Numbered from the stretch's first letter, positions 8,316 through 16,781 are shown. The stretch: 64,000 nucleotides of DNA from Bog-473 sp963807675 (GCA_963807675.1 CAWECP010000012.1:372001-436000), one strand, 5' to 3'. Translations and numbers: made by a program. The notes: generated by a model from the sequence alone, not told the origin.

Positions 8316-9091
8316 CGCTTCGCCCCCAGGACCGAGAGGTCGTCGTAGCGCTGGTGGATGAAGGGCTCGAGGCCGGAGCGGGACACCGGGCCGATGACCC
8401 GGCCGACCTGGGTGGAGGCCCGCTCCGTCCAGTTCAGGTCGACCATGCGCCGAATGACCAGGTCCGCCACCGGGTCGAGGGGGGCCTCCTTCAAGATGAG
8501 ATCACCGTCGATCCCCTCGTGTACCCGCGTGCGCTCGGTCTTCTCGCCGTAGACGAGCAAGGGGTCCTGGTCGAGCACGCCGGCCCGCTCGCACGACGGT
8601 GACAACTTGAACCAGAAGTCGGTCTTCTCGAGCTCGTAGTTCTCCCGCGTCTCGTTGATGCGGCCCACCACCTCGCACACGACGGAGCCCATGCGGGCGA
8701 TGCGCGCGGTGACGCGGTCGCCGTCGCGCTGCACCTCCACCTGGGCCAGCTTCTTGGGCTCGCCGTTGATTTCGCGGCCGCCGATGAGCGACTGCTCGGT
8801 CGTCATGGGCATGAAGATCGGGTATTCGCCCAGGCGGTCCTGGTGGCGCGCCTGGACGCCGATCCAGCCGGCGCCGAACACGGGCAGCCCGGGCATCTCG
8901 ACCCGCGTGATGGTGATGCGCACCAGCGGGCGCTCACCTGGCTCGAGCGGTGGCGGCAGGACGGCCGCGACGATGTCGGGGTCGGTCTCGTAGACGGCCG
9001 TCACCGCCTCCGACCAGATATCCGGCGCCTTCTTGGCCTCGATCTCCCGGTTCACCTGGTCGGTGCGGGCGCCGTAGCGCACGTTCTGCAT
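8312..9091 (-). CDS. Acetoacetate decarboxylase-family protein
   Basis: A 259-residue protein of the acetoacetate decarboxylase fold, which uses a Schiff-base lysine. The segment SLIGGREINGEPKKLAQ places Lys113-Lys114 exactly where the catalytic pair lies in the classic enzyme (GREIxGxPKKLA). The N-terminal part RITITRVEMPGLPVFGAGWIG is also typical. The ATG at 9091 is preceded by AGGGAGGG and replaces a longer open frame that reads antisense to the neighbour. It sits between two paralogous amidohydrolases in one transcription unit. A role in a short catabolic route with decarboxylation or aldol-type chemistry is inferred; many homologues are not true acetoacetate decarboxylases. Confidence 0.88.
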   Translation of the reverse strand: MQNVRYGARTDQVNREIEAKKAPDIWSEAVTAVYETDPDIVAAVLPPPLEPGERPLVRITITRVEMPGLPVFGAGWIGVQARHQDRLGEYPIFMPMTTEQSLIGGREINGEPKKLAQVEVQRDGDRVTARIARMGSVVCEVVGRINETRENYELEKTDFWFKLSPSCERAGVLDQDPLLVYGEKTERTRVHEGIDGDLILKEAPLDPVADLVIRRMVDLNWTERASTQVGRVIGPVSRSGLEPFIHQRYDDLSVLGAKR

Positions 9092-9105
9092 GGTCCCTCC
9101 CTTGG

Positions 9106-10347
9106 TCACCACGCCCGCAGTATCTGCGTGGGGTCGAATGCGTTGCACGTCGTCTCGGTCGGCCAGTCCTCCGGCGCCAACGGCCGTGCCACGTCGGAGA
9201 CCAGCGGGCCGACGCGGTCGCCGATCGGCCGCAGCAGGTCGAGGTCGAACCCGTAGAACGAGGCGGGCGTGGTCTCGACCATGGCTCGCACGTCGGGCTC
9301 GGCGTAGTCGGCGAAGGCCACGCGGAGCGCCTCGGTGGTGTACGGGTAGCTCCCCTCCGAGTGGGGATAGTCGGCGCCCCACATGACGTGCCCGACCCCG
9401 AGGTCGCGGCACAGCGGCGCCTCGCTGGGTCGCAGGAAGGAGGCGCCGATCCAGAAATTGCGGGCGAAGTACTCCGACGGCGTCATCGTCATGTTGGCCG
9501 CGGCGGCGCCGAAGAAGTTCGACTCGGCCGCGTTGGGCAGCGTCATGCGTCCGTAGAACCAGTCCAACGTCTCGAGGCCCCGCGGCAGCCAGCCCACGCC
9601 CTGCTCGGTCACGGCGAAGCGCAGGGTGGGATGGCGCTCGAGGACCCCCGAGAAGATGATGTGCCACACCGAGCGGTGGCTGAACCACGGGATCTCGATG
9701 AGCATCATGGAGCGCGCCGCCTCGTGCTCCCCGTAGTCGGGCAACGCGCTGCCGCCGTGGATGTTGATCGGCACGTCGAGCTCGGCGCACAGGCGCCACA
9801 ACGGCTCGTAGTGGTCCTCCCACAGTGGCGCCAGGTGCGAGTTGGGCGGGATGGACGGCAGCAGAATGCCGCCGAACGGCTTGTCGAACGCCTCGACGGC
9901 CCAGCGGATTTCCGCCAGCGCGTCGTCGATGTCGTTGGCGAAGACCTGGATGATGCCGGCCCGCCGGCCCGGCGTGGCGGCACAGAAGTCCGCCAGCCAG
10001 CGGTTGTGCGCCTGGACACCGGCCCAGCGCCGCTCGTAGTCCTCCGGCGCCGGCGGCAGCGCCACCAGGTTGCCCTGCTGGAAGAACGGGGGAACCGTGT
10101 TGGGGAACAGCACCTCGGCCGCCAGGCCGTCGCTCTCCGTCTCGGCCAGCCGGCGGTCGCTGTCCCAGCTGCGGTAGGCGATGGGCGCGAGCAGGTCGGC
10201 GTAGGGGTTGACGTACTCGGCCGCCCAGGCGTCGAACTCGTCGTGGAAGCGGCCGGCCAGGTAGGCCCGGTAGTCCAAGATGTCCCCGCCGGCATGGCCG
10301 TCGGCCGACACCACCGTGTACCGCGGTCCGGAGTCGGTGACCGCCAT
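9106..10347 (-). CDS. Amidohydrolase family protein (amidohydrolase_2), second copy
   Basis: A 413-residue paralogue of the downstream amidohydrolase. It has SADGHAGG at the N-terminus (residues 14-21), PINIHGGSALP in the middle, the long insertion EIPWFSHRSVWHIIFSGVLE and VMWGADYPHSEG near residue 315. The start ATG 10347 is used because upstream residues of the open frame are low-complexity and the SDR remnant stops five bases before. The gene is the last intact one before the block of frame-broken sequence. The three-gene order amidohydrolase-ADC-amidohydrolase is conserved enough in spacing (14 bases, then 4-base overlap) to be one operon. Confidence 0.9.
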   Translation of the reverse strand: MAVTDSGPRYTVVSADGHAGGDILDYRAYLAGRFHDEFDAWAAEYVNPYADLLAPIAYRSWDSDRRLAETESDGLAAEVLFPNTVPPFFQQGNLVALPPAPEDYERRWAGVQAHNRWLADFCAATPGRRAGIIQVFANDIDDALAEIRWAVEAFDKPFGGILLPSIPPNSHLAPLWEDHYEPLWRLCAELDVPINIHGGSALPDYGEHEAARSMMLIEIPWFSHRSVWHIIFSGVLERHPTLRFAVTEQGVGWLPRGLETLDWFYGRMTLPNAAESNFFGAAAANMTMTPSEYFARNFWIGASFLRPSEAPLCRDLGVGHVMWGADYPHSEGSYPYTTEALRVAFADYAEPDVRAMVETTPASFYGFDLDLLRPIGDRVGPLVSDVARPLAPEDWPTETTCNAFDPTQILRAW

Positions 10348-10351
10348 CAGC

Positions 10352-10459
10352 TCAGCGCGGCCGCCGGCAGCCGGCCCTCGGCGATGGCGTCGGCCCGGCG
10401 GTCCCGATGCCGGCCGCACCCCCCGTGACCACGGCTACCTTGCCGTTCAGGTCTTCCAC
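10352..10459 (-). pseudogene. Short-chain dehydrogenase remnant
   Basis: Thirty-five codons beginning with GTG encode VEDLNGKVAVVTGGAAGIG, an unmistakable SDR N-terminus with the TGxxxGxG cofactor motif. Directly after this the reading becomes unrelated. In the next frame the bases read RRADAIAEGRLPAAALS and stop, which looks like the C-terminal tail of such an enzyme. The whole central 200-plus residues are absent. This is either a real internal deletion or an assembly collapse. The position at the edge of the frame-broken block makes the second option plausible. Confidence 0.65.
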
Positions 10460-10521
10460 TCCGTCGCCCCCAGTCGCTGGCCCCCGTGCCGCGGGCCCAC
10501 CATATCCGGGCTGATGGGTCG

Positions 10522-11152
10522 TCAGGTGGGCGACCAGCCCAGCATGCCGGCGATGTGGCGGCGGGTGAAGGCTCCGGAGCGCGGGCTCGTCGTCGAAGGG
10601 GATGCACGACTGCGGCAGCAGGGCCATCGACAGCGTCAGGCGCGCCAGGACCTCGGCCACTTGCTCGGTGTCCAGGCGGCCACGCCGTCACGGTCGGCCA
10701 GGCGGCGGATGACCTCGGCCACGTAGGCGCGGCCGAGGTCGAGGACGGGGCCGCCTCGTATGGTGAGCAGCGGCAGCAGGATCTCGGGCTCGGTGGCCAG
10801 GAGACGCCGCAGCAGGGCGTTGGCCCGCAGCTCGCGCATGCAGGCCACCGACAGGGTCACGATCTGCTCTTCGGCCGACGTCGCGGGATCGACCTCGGCG
10901 TCGACGCGCTCGACCAGCCGCACCGCCTCGCGGAGCCCGACGGCCCACACGACCTGGTCCTTTCCCGGGAAACGCCGGTACAGCGTGGCCGGGCTGAGCC
11001 CGCTGCGGCGGGCGATCTCCCCCATGCTGGTCCGGCGGATGCCGAAGTCCAAGAACGCCTCGAGCGCGGCGTCCAGGACCTGTTCGCGGTCGGCATCGCC
11101 CGGGACGCCCGCGCGTGAGCAGCTCGAGGACGTGCGGTGCCGCGGTGGTCAC
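10522..11152 (-). CDS. TetR/AcrR-family transcriptional regulator (frame-broken)
   Basis: A TetR-type repressor of about 210 residues, reconstructed over three frames. The N-terminal start GTG 11152 overlaps the MpaB stop (GTGA) and reads MTTAAPHVLELLTRGRPG, then continues as DADREQVLDAALEAFLDFGI. The helix-turn-helix is MGEIARRSGLSPATLYRRFP. The ligand domain reads through LLPLLTIRGGPVLDLGRAY, then LARLTLSMALLPQ, then FTRRHIAGMLGWSPT and stop. Frame changes are needed near 11107, 10680 and 10570. It is in one operon with the MpaB gene and may bind the inverted repeat over that gene's start. Confidence 0.83.
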
Positions 11153-12031
11153 GCCACCCGCCGGGAGACGGCGCGCCGGGCCTCTCGCCGCGCCCGGGCG
11201 CCCATCGGGTAGTGCAGGACCCGATCGGGCAGTGGCGTCGTGGCCGCCCGCACGAGAACGGCGGCAGCCCGAAGGCGGCGCCGGTCCGCCAGGGTCCACG
11301 ACAGGCCGAGACGCTGCCGCAGCGGGGTGGGCAGGGTGCCTACGGTCACGTCGTGGAGGAAGGATCGGCCGAGCGGGCGCAGGACGTGTCCAGAGGGGAG
11401 CGGGGAACAGTGGCCACGGCGGCGGCTCCACGCCCTTCAGCTCGAGGCTGGACAGGACGGTGCGCACCGTCTCGTTGTCGGTCAGTGTGCTGCTCACCAT
11501 GTGGCGCACGTAGGCGCGGAAGGCGTCCAGGTCGTCCGGCATGCGCCCTCGCGGATGCCGAGGACGAGGCCGGTCTGCCGCCATTCGGCGTAGAGCTGCT
11601 CTCTGGTCACGGGTGAGGGGCGGCCCGAACCACCGCACGCCGGCCAGGACGGTGTCGAAGTTGGAAAGGTGGACCCACGCGTAGGCCTCGGGGTCGAGGG
11701 CCTGGTAGCGCTCGCCCTCGAAAGCCGGTCCCGCGGATGCCGGCGTGCAGGCGGCGCAGGCGCTCGGCCTCCTCGAGCGCGGCCGGTCCGCCGAAGAGCT
11801 GCAACTGGAGCGAGCGCAGGGTGCGATTGAGCCGGCCCCACGGGTCGCGGGTGAAGTCGGAGAAGTCGCGCACCCCGGCGCCGACCACGGGATGGGCCGT
11901 CTGCAGCACGAGGGCGCGTCCCGCCACCAGCAGCCCCGTGCGCGGGAAGCCCATCTTCCAGACGAGCGAGTCGGGACCCAGCGGGGCCGGGTCCCCGGCC
12001 AGGGGCGCCTTTTGAGGGTTGAGAGACTCAT
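11149..12031 (-). CDS. Oxygenase MpaB family / DUF2236 protein (frame-broken)
   Basis: A heme-dependent oxygenase-like protein of the DUF2236 (MpaB / latex-clearing-protein related) family, about 290 residues. Fragments in order are SLVWKMGFPRTGLLVAGRA, LQTAHPVVGAGVRDFSDF, TRDPWGRLNRTLRSL, ALDPEAYAWVHLSNFDTVL, EQLYAEWRQTGLVLGI, PDDLDAFRAYVRHMVSS and the C-terminus LPDRVLHYPMGARARREAR. The QTAHPxVxAGV and WVH motifs carry the family's presumed heme-ligand histidines. Frame changes are needed near 11990, 11740, 11610, 11550 and 11390. Start ATG 12031 sits inside an inverted repeat; the stop overlaps the TetR start. Confidence 0.8.
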
Positions 12032-12047
12032 AGCCTTATTCTCTCAA
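12019..12047. promoter_or_regulatory. Inverted repeat over the MpaB start codon, possible TetR operator
   Basis: The arms TTGAGAGA (12019-12026) and TCTCTCAA (12040-12047) are perfect reverse complements separated by 13 bases, giving a 21-base centre-to-centre spacing, two helical turns. The start codon of the MpaB gene (12029-12031) lies in the spacer. Binding of the TetR protein encoded downstream in the same operon would block translation-start proximal transcription. That link is inferred from position only. Confidence 0.5.
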
Positions 12048-12152
12048 TCCGCGATGGAACGTGGTCAAGACCGCCTGGGTGCCACCTGTGTAACCGGTTG
12101 GCCCCTGTAACGTCCCCACCACAGGTGTTCTTCGAGAGCGGGAGGTTCGGCA

Positions 12153-12710
12153 ATGAGGCACCGTCGTACGTGGCTGGGTTTGTGCATCGGGGTCATCGGG
12201 GTCGCGCTGACCCTCGCCCCGATGAGCGCCGCCTCGGCCCACAGCAAGCCGAAGCCCAAGCACCACACGAGCCAGCACTCGAACAGCAACAGCAAGGGCT
12301 CGAACCCGGGCAGCTCCATGTGCCAGGACATCAAGAGCGAGGAGAACGGCAATGCGCAGGTCGGCGTCGACGTGGAGAAGGCCATCGAGTCGGGCAATTT
12401 CGCCACGGCCAAGCAGGCGCTCCTCAACTCGTACGGCGCCGACGTCAGCAACGTCGACAAGGCGCTGTCCGTGATCAAGTCGGCGCCGTCGAACGTCCAG
12501 GCCGCGTTCAAGAACCTGCTCAGCTACGTGCAACAGATCAAGACCGACATCGAGAACGCGTCGAGCCTGCAGGGCCTGATCACCAGCTTCGAGACGCTGG
12601 GCCAGAACACGCAGATCGCGACGGACGGGACGACCATCTCGAATTGGGCGACGTCGGTGTGCGGGAGCTCGATTCTCCCCACCACCACGACGACGGCCAG
12701 CCTGCCCTAG
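12153..12710 (+). CDS. Secreted hypothetical protein
   Basis: A 185-residue exported protein with no family I can name. It has a signal peptide (RHRRTWLGLCIGVIGVALTL, cleavage likely after PMSAASA), then a basic serine/asparagine-rich linker (SKPKPKHHTSQHSNSNSK). The globular part from residue 52 holds two cysteines (MCQDIKSEE and SVCGSS) that could form one disulphide. The C-terminus ends in a threonine run. The mature domain is mainly helical and is intact, unlike its neighbours. A GGGAGG sequence lies just upstream of the ATG. Confidence 0.8.
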   Translation: MRHRRTWLGLCIGVIGVALTLAPMSAASAHSKPKPKHHTSQHSNSNSKGSNPGSSMCQDIKSEENGNAQVGVDVEKAIESGNFATAKQALLNSYGADVSNVDKALSVIKSAPSNVQAAFKNLLSYVQQIKTDIENASSLQGLITSFETLGQNTQIATDGTTISNWATSVCGSSILPTTTTTASLP

Positions 12711-12805
12711 GCGTGGGCTGAGGAGCCGGGTCGCTCCATGCCGGAGAGGCCACCCGAGCTCCGCGTCCGCGGCCGGACGAGGCCACCTCGCTCGACGAGG
12801 CTCGG

Positions 12806-13243
12806 ATGGCGCGCGCCTGGCTCCAACACCTGCGGGACAGCGTCATCTTCAAGCTCGAAGGGCTCACGCCCGACCAGATCCGCTGGCGGCCGGCCCCGAC
12901 CGCCAACTCACTGGGCGTGATCGTCGTCCATCTCGGCTACGCCGAGCGGCTGTGGCTGCGCGCCATCGTCGCCGGCGAGCCGATGGACATGGGCTGGCGG
13001 GCCCACATGTTCGAGCTGCCCGACGGGTGGGGAGCCGACGAGGTGGTGGCCTTCTACCGGGGCGAATCCGCACGGGCGGACGCCGTGCTCGACCGGGCTG
13101 CGTCGTTCGACGCGCCCTCCGCGGGAGGCTTCCGGCCCACCACGGTGCGCTGGGCGGTGTTCCACCTCATTGAGGAGACGGCCCGGCACGCGGGGCACAT
13201 GGACATCACCCGCGAGCTGCTCGACGGGAGCACCGGCCGCTGA
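12806..13243 (+). CDS. DinB-family protein (DUF664-like)
   Basis: A 145-residue four-helix-bundle protein of the DinB/YfiT superfamily, which binds one metal ion through three histidines and often acts as a thiol-dependent transferase (mycothiol-type in actinobacteria). The first helix reads WLQHLRDSVIFKLEGLTPDQ, followed by RWRPAPTANSLG. The metal histidines are expected in VIVVHLGYAERLW and in the C-terminal RHAGHMDITRELLDG. Homologues usually have about 20 more N-terminal residues. A matching stretch (ATG 12738, PERPPELRVRG) exists one frame away, so the true start may be 12738 with a frame error between. Confidence 0.85.
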   Translation: MARAWLQHLRDSVIFKLEGLTPDQIRWRPAPTANSLGVIVVHLGYAERLWLRAIVAGEPMDMGWRAHMFELPDGWGADEVVAFYRGESARADAVLDRAASFDAPSAGGFRPTTVRWAVFHLIEETARHAGHMDITRELLDGSTGR

Positions 13244-13548
13244 GGCAGGGTCCCGGGTCCACCCGATCGCCCGGGCCCCCGCAGCGGGAACCGCGCTCAA
13301 GGGAGGGCCGGTGCGTGACGAGGTGGATGAGGTGGGCCATCTCACGGTGGGCCCCGACCCGGTCGACGTGCCGGGCGCAACGGGGCTGATCGCCGATCCC
13401 CGGGGGCTCGAACGTCGGCCGGCGGTCCTCCCGCCCGACCCCGGCGCGCGATCCTGGAAGCCGCTACGGGCGGTACCGTGATGACGTGCCCGAACCTCCG
13501 GGTGCTTCGGCGGCCAGAGGTGGGCGTAGGAGGTCGAGAGGAACGGCC

Positions 13549-14198
13549 ATGGACGTGCAGGCTGACCAAGCAGGGCTTGAGTCCGACCCGTACGGCACGG
13601 TGGCCAGCCGGCCCGGCACCGGTCAGGGCCGACTGTTCTCCGAGTCCGTCGACACGGTGACCTCCTTCGCGGACACCGACCAACTCCCGGCGGTGCCGCG
13701 CGACGGCTACCGCAGCCCTGGGGGCAGCACCCGGGCGCTCCGGATCGCCGTGATCGCCGTCGCCGTCGCCGTCGTGGCCGCGGCCGCCGCGCTCGGCCTG
13801 GTGAAGGCCGGCGTGATCGGGTCGACCACCACCAGCGCCCCCCGAAGACGACGGCTCACCATCACACCGCCGCGGCGACCCCGACCAAGGGCCCCCTCGT
13901 CACCCAGACGGGAACGGGGGCGGGCTCGGCCAGCTACAGCGTCCCGGTGGCGGCGTACGAGGTCACCGTCACCACGACCACGGGGCGCTCCTGGGTCAGC
14001 ATCGGAGTCGTCGGCCAGCACCCGATCTTCGCCGGCATCTTGAATGCCGACTCGTCCCAGCACGAAATCCTGCTCGGGCCGTCCGCGGTCGATATCGGTG
14101 CGGGGGGGACGTCGGTGACCATCACCTCCGGGAAGCGTTCGTCCACGCTCAAGCCCCTGGCGGCGCCCTTGAATTACCTGTTCACGCCCAGCCACTGA
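13549..14198 (+). CDS. Membrane-anchored DUF4115-like protein (frame-broken)
   Basis: A single-pass membrane protein of about 215 residues. The cytoplasmic N-terminal part is acidic and polar, a transmembrane helix (IAVIAVAVAVVAAAAALGLV) lies near residue 70, and a threonine/serine linker follows. The extracytoplasmic domain reads VAAYEVTVTTTTGRSWVSI, ADSSQHEILLGPSAVDI and TSVTITSGKRSSTLKPL, a small beta domain like the DUF4115 end of RodZ-type proteins. One frame change is needed near 13850, in the linker. ATG 13549 follows GAGAGGA. Unlike RodZ there is no N-terminal helix-turn-helix, so a role in cell shape is not supported. Confidence 0.62.
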
Positions 14199-14673
14199 GC
14201 GGTCGGACTTCCTTCGGCGCCGGCGGGCACTCGCAGCCGTCGTTCCTCCGGTTGGACCGGCCCCGCGGTCAGCCCTACACCAGCGGAGTAGGGCGACGGC
14301 CCGCGGGTGACGGGCCTCACCGGCTCCGTGACCGTTTCGAAGGGGTGCTGCCGCTCTCATCAACGGCGACGCCGTACTCAACCCGGGTGGCGCCGATCCT
14401 GAGGTTAATTCTGGCACACGCGGCGCAATCTTCCTGGCGACCCCCGTTTCCCGCATCGGTGGCGTCCCTGCTCAGCGTCTTGGTTGCTCAAGAGGCAGAT
14501 CGCCGTCGGCCTCCTTCGATCACAGGTGGACTCGGTCGGCCTGCTCGCGCGTCGGAGCACCCGCCAGATTCTCGAGGTGTCCGACGAGCTCTGACCTCGC
14601 CGGCGCAGAGTTGCCTGTCAACGGTCAGTCGATCTCCGGCCCGACGTTCACCGGGTCAACCCCAGCCGGCCGG
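14199..14673. other. No gene recognised
   Basis: Between the DUF4115-like gene and arsR the short open frames on both strands have no coherent protein character. Base composition is somewhat less GC-rich than the neighbours. I see no repeat, tRNA or clear terminator here. Confidence 0.5.
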
Positions 14674-15036
14674 TCAACCACCGAGCAGCGCACACAGCCG
14701 CTCCATCTGACTCGGCACGACGCGCCACCACGTCCAGCGCCCGCGCTTCTCCCCCTCGATCAGCCCCGCCTCCGCGAGGACCCTGGTGTGGTGCGAGATC
14801 GTCGGTTGGCTCTTGCCCAGCGGACCTTCGAGGTGGCAGCTGCACACCTCCTCTTCGCTCGCGACGATGGAGAGCAGCCGGAGGCGAACCGGGTCGCTCA
14901 GCGCGGCGAAGACGCTCGGCGAGCTCACCGGCCTCGGCCTCGCTGAGCCGGGCCGTGGTGATCGGGGCGCAGCACTTGGCTCACCGGAAGCGTTTGGCTG
15001 GCGCTGGCACCCCTCGGCATCGGCAGAACCTCCCAT
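14674..15036 (-). CDS. arsR: ArsR/SmtB-family repressor (frame-broken near the N-terminus)
   Basis: A winged-helix metalloregulator that represses the divergent arsenic operon and releases DNA on binding As(III). The core reads FAALSDPVRLRLLSIVASEE, then EVCSCHLEGPLGKSQPTISH and HTRVLAEAGLIEGEKRGRW. The VCSC element matches the ELCVC metal-binding box and the recognition helix is SQPTISHH. In another frame the upstream bases read CCAPITTARLSEAEAGELAE, the usual N-terminal part with a vicinal cysteine pair, so the annotated N-terminus is disturbed by one or two indels near 14925-14960. The operator lies 35 bases upstream. Confidence 0.88.
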   Translation of the reverse strand: MGGSADAEGCQRQPNASGEPSAAPRSPRPGSARPRPVSSPSVFAALSDPVRLRLLSIVASEEEVCSCHLEGPLGKSQPTISHHTRVLAEAGLIEGEKRGRWTWWRVVPSQMERLCALLGG

Positions 15037-15070
15037 TGACGGCTATCGATCTGTAGAGCAGACTCATCAT

Positions 15071-15086
15071 ATCGACGGTCGTCAAT
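15071..15086. promoter_or_regulatory. Probable ArsR operator
   Basis: ATCGACGGTCGTCAAT is an imperfect palindrome: ATCGACG against ATTGACG on the other strand, 6 of 7 positions matching across a 2-base centre. It lies in the 64-base gap between divergent arsR and the ArsI/CadI gene, 15 bases before the latter's start and next to its GGAGGAG ribosome-binding site. Size, symmetry and position fit ArsR/SmtB operators. Confidence 0.65.
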
Positions 15087-15100
15087 CTATCGGAGGAGCC

Positions 15101-15566
15101 ATGGCCCGCGTGCAACTCGCCCTCAACGTCTCGGACCTCGACGAGGCGATCGACTTCTACTCCAAGCTCTTCGGGACCGAGCCGGCGAAGGTCCGGCCCG
15201 GCTACGCCAACTTCGCCATGGCCGACCCGCCGCTCAAGCTGGTGCTCATCGAGCAGCCCGGGACGCGGGCGCCGGCGTCGCCGGCGCGCTCAACCACCTC
15301 GGGGTCGAGGTCGCGACGACCGAGCGAGGTCGGCCGCGGCCACGAGCCGGCTCTCCGACGAGGGCCTCGACCACCGAGGAGCAGCTCTCGACGACGTGCT
15401 GCTACGCCGTGCAGGACAAGGTCTGGGTCGAGGATCCGGACCGCACGCCGTGGGAGGTCTACACCGTGCTGGCCGACGCCCCCCTCGAGACGGCCTCGCG
15501 CGGCGACGGGACGTGCTGCGCCCGGCGCGACGCGGCGGCGGCGTCCACGGCACCGCCTGCTGCTGA
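15101..15566 (+). CDS. ArsI/CadI-family vicinal-oxygen-chelate protein (frame-broken)
   Basis: A VOC-fold protein of the ArsI (C-As lyase) / CadI (cadmium-induced) group, about 155 residues. ArsI enzymes cleave the carbon-arsenic bond of trivalent methylarsenicals with non-haem Fe(II). The N-terminal module reads VQLALNVSDLDEAIDFYSKL and FGTEPAKVRPGYANFAMAD; the second module in other frames reads ALNHLGVEVATTE, TTEEQLSTTCCYAVQDKVW and DRTPWEVYTVLADA. The vicinal cysteines of TCCYA are the arsenic-binding pair of ArsI, and a terminal TACC-stop is also typical. Frame changes are needed near 15270, 15325, 15340, 15370 and 15540. CadI-like binding without lyase activity remains possible. Confidence 0.82.
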
Positions 15567-15589
15567 GCTCGGCGACCTCGGGTCGGACG

Positions 15590-16337
15590 ATGCGGGAGGT
15601 CGCGCTCTGGCGCCGGCTCACGGCCGAGTTCCTCGGCAGCGCCTTCCTGGCCGCGGTGGTCATCGGCTCGGGCATCGCCGCGCAGACGCTCTCGCCGGGG
15701 AACACCGGGCTCCAGCTGCTCGAGAACGCGGCCGCGACCGCGGCGGGGCTCTTCGCCATCATCTTGATGTTCGGCGCCGTCTCGGGTGGCCACTTCAACC
15801 CGGTCGTCTCCTTCGTCGATGCCGCCTTCGGGGGCATGCGCGTGGCGCGCACGCCGTCGCCTACCTCCCCGCCCAGGTGGCCGGCTGCATCGTCGGCGCC
15901 GTCGTGGCCAACGTCATGTTCTCCCGGGCCGCCTTCGAGCTCTCGACCAAGCACCGGGCCTCGGCGGCCGCACTTCCTCTCCGAGGTCATCGCCACCCTC
16001 GGGCTGTTGCTCGTCATCTTCGCCCTGGCCCGCTCGGGACGCTCCGCCAGCGCTCCCGCCGCGGTCGGCGCCTACATCGGCGCGGCCTACTTCTTCACCA
16101 GCTCGACCAGCTTCGCCAACCCCGCCATCACGGTCGGGCGCATGTTCTCCAACACCTTCGCCGGGATCGCCCCGTCGTCGGTGCCGAGCTTCATCGCCGC
16201 TCAGATCGTCGGCGGGGTCCTGGCCGTCGTCGTGATCAAGGGCGTGCTCTACCCGCGACATCACGCGCGGCCGAGGCGGCCGATGCCGTCTCCCCGCACC
16301 TCGCGCCCCGAGACCTCCGAGAGGAGGTGCCCCGTGA
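15590..16337 (+). CDS. MIP-family aquaporin/aquaglyceroporin of the ars operon (frame-broken)
   Basis: A six-helix channel of the major intrinsic protein family, about 245 residues, probably a pathway for arsenite or methylarsenite across the membrane. The start ATG 15590 gives LWRRLTAEFLGSAFLAAVV. The first pore motif is SGGHFNPVVSF (NPV) and the second is SSTSFANPAITVGR (NPA). The middle reads AVAYLPAQVAGCIVGAVV in another frame. Frame changes are needed near 15855, 15975 and 16258. The stop overlaps the arsC start (GTGA). Association with arsR, ArsI/CadI and arsC is the classic setting of AqpS-type channels. Confidence 0.85.
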
Positions 16338-16747
16338 CGACCGACCACGCCCGCGGTCCTGTTCCTCTGCGTGCACAACGCCGGGAGGTCCCAGATGGCG
16401 GCTGCCCTGCTGCGCCTGGCGCCGGCGGGCGCATCGCCGTCTCTTCGGCCGGCTCCGAGCCGGCCGAGACACTCAACCCCGCCGTGGTGGCGGCCATGGC
16501 GGAGATCGGCATCGACATCACCGACCGAGCTCCCACCAAGCTGACCGACGACATGGTCCAAGCGGTCGACGTCATGGTCACGATGGGCTGTGGCGACGCG
16601 TGCCCGGTCTACCCGGGCAAGCGCTACCTCGACTGGGAGCTCCCGGACCCCGCCGGCCAGCCGCTCGACGTCGTCCGAGCCATCCGCGACGACATCGCCA
16701 CCCGGGTGAACCGGCTCGTCGACGAATTGCTCGGCGAACCGGCCTGA
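16334..16747 (+). CDS. arsC: Arsenate reductase, low-molecular-weight phosphatase type (frame-broken)
   Basis: Cytosolic reductase converting arsenate to arsenite with a redox thiol partner, about 137 residues, fold of LMW tyrosine phosphatases. The phosphate loop is VLFLCVHNAGRSQMAAALL, with Cys and Arg of the CX5R motif intact, seen in a middle frame. The rest reads IAVSSAGSEPAETLNPAVVA, TDDMVQAVDVMVTMGCGDAC and YPGKRYLDWELPDPAG, where the MGCGDACP segment holds the two further redox cysteines. Frame changes are needed near 16353 and 16425. GTG 16334 overlaps the aquaporin stop. Confidence 0.9.
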   Translation: MTTDHARGPVPLRAQRREVPDGGCPAAPGAGGRIAVSSAGSEPAETLNPAVVAAMAEIGIDITDRAPTKLTDDMVQAVDVMVTMGCGDACPVYPGKRYLDWELPDPAGQPLDVVRAIRDDIATRVNRLVDELLGEPA

Positions 16748-16781
16748 GTCGGTGGGTCACGCCGTGTCCGCGTGATCGATT

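Noticed and set aside
12083..12126. CACCTGTG and CACAGGTG flanking the region before the secreted protein
   Set aside because: The arms are 28 bases apart and short, with no other sign of function; likely chance in this composition.
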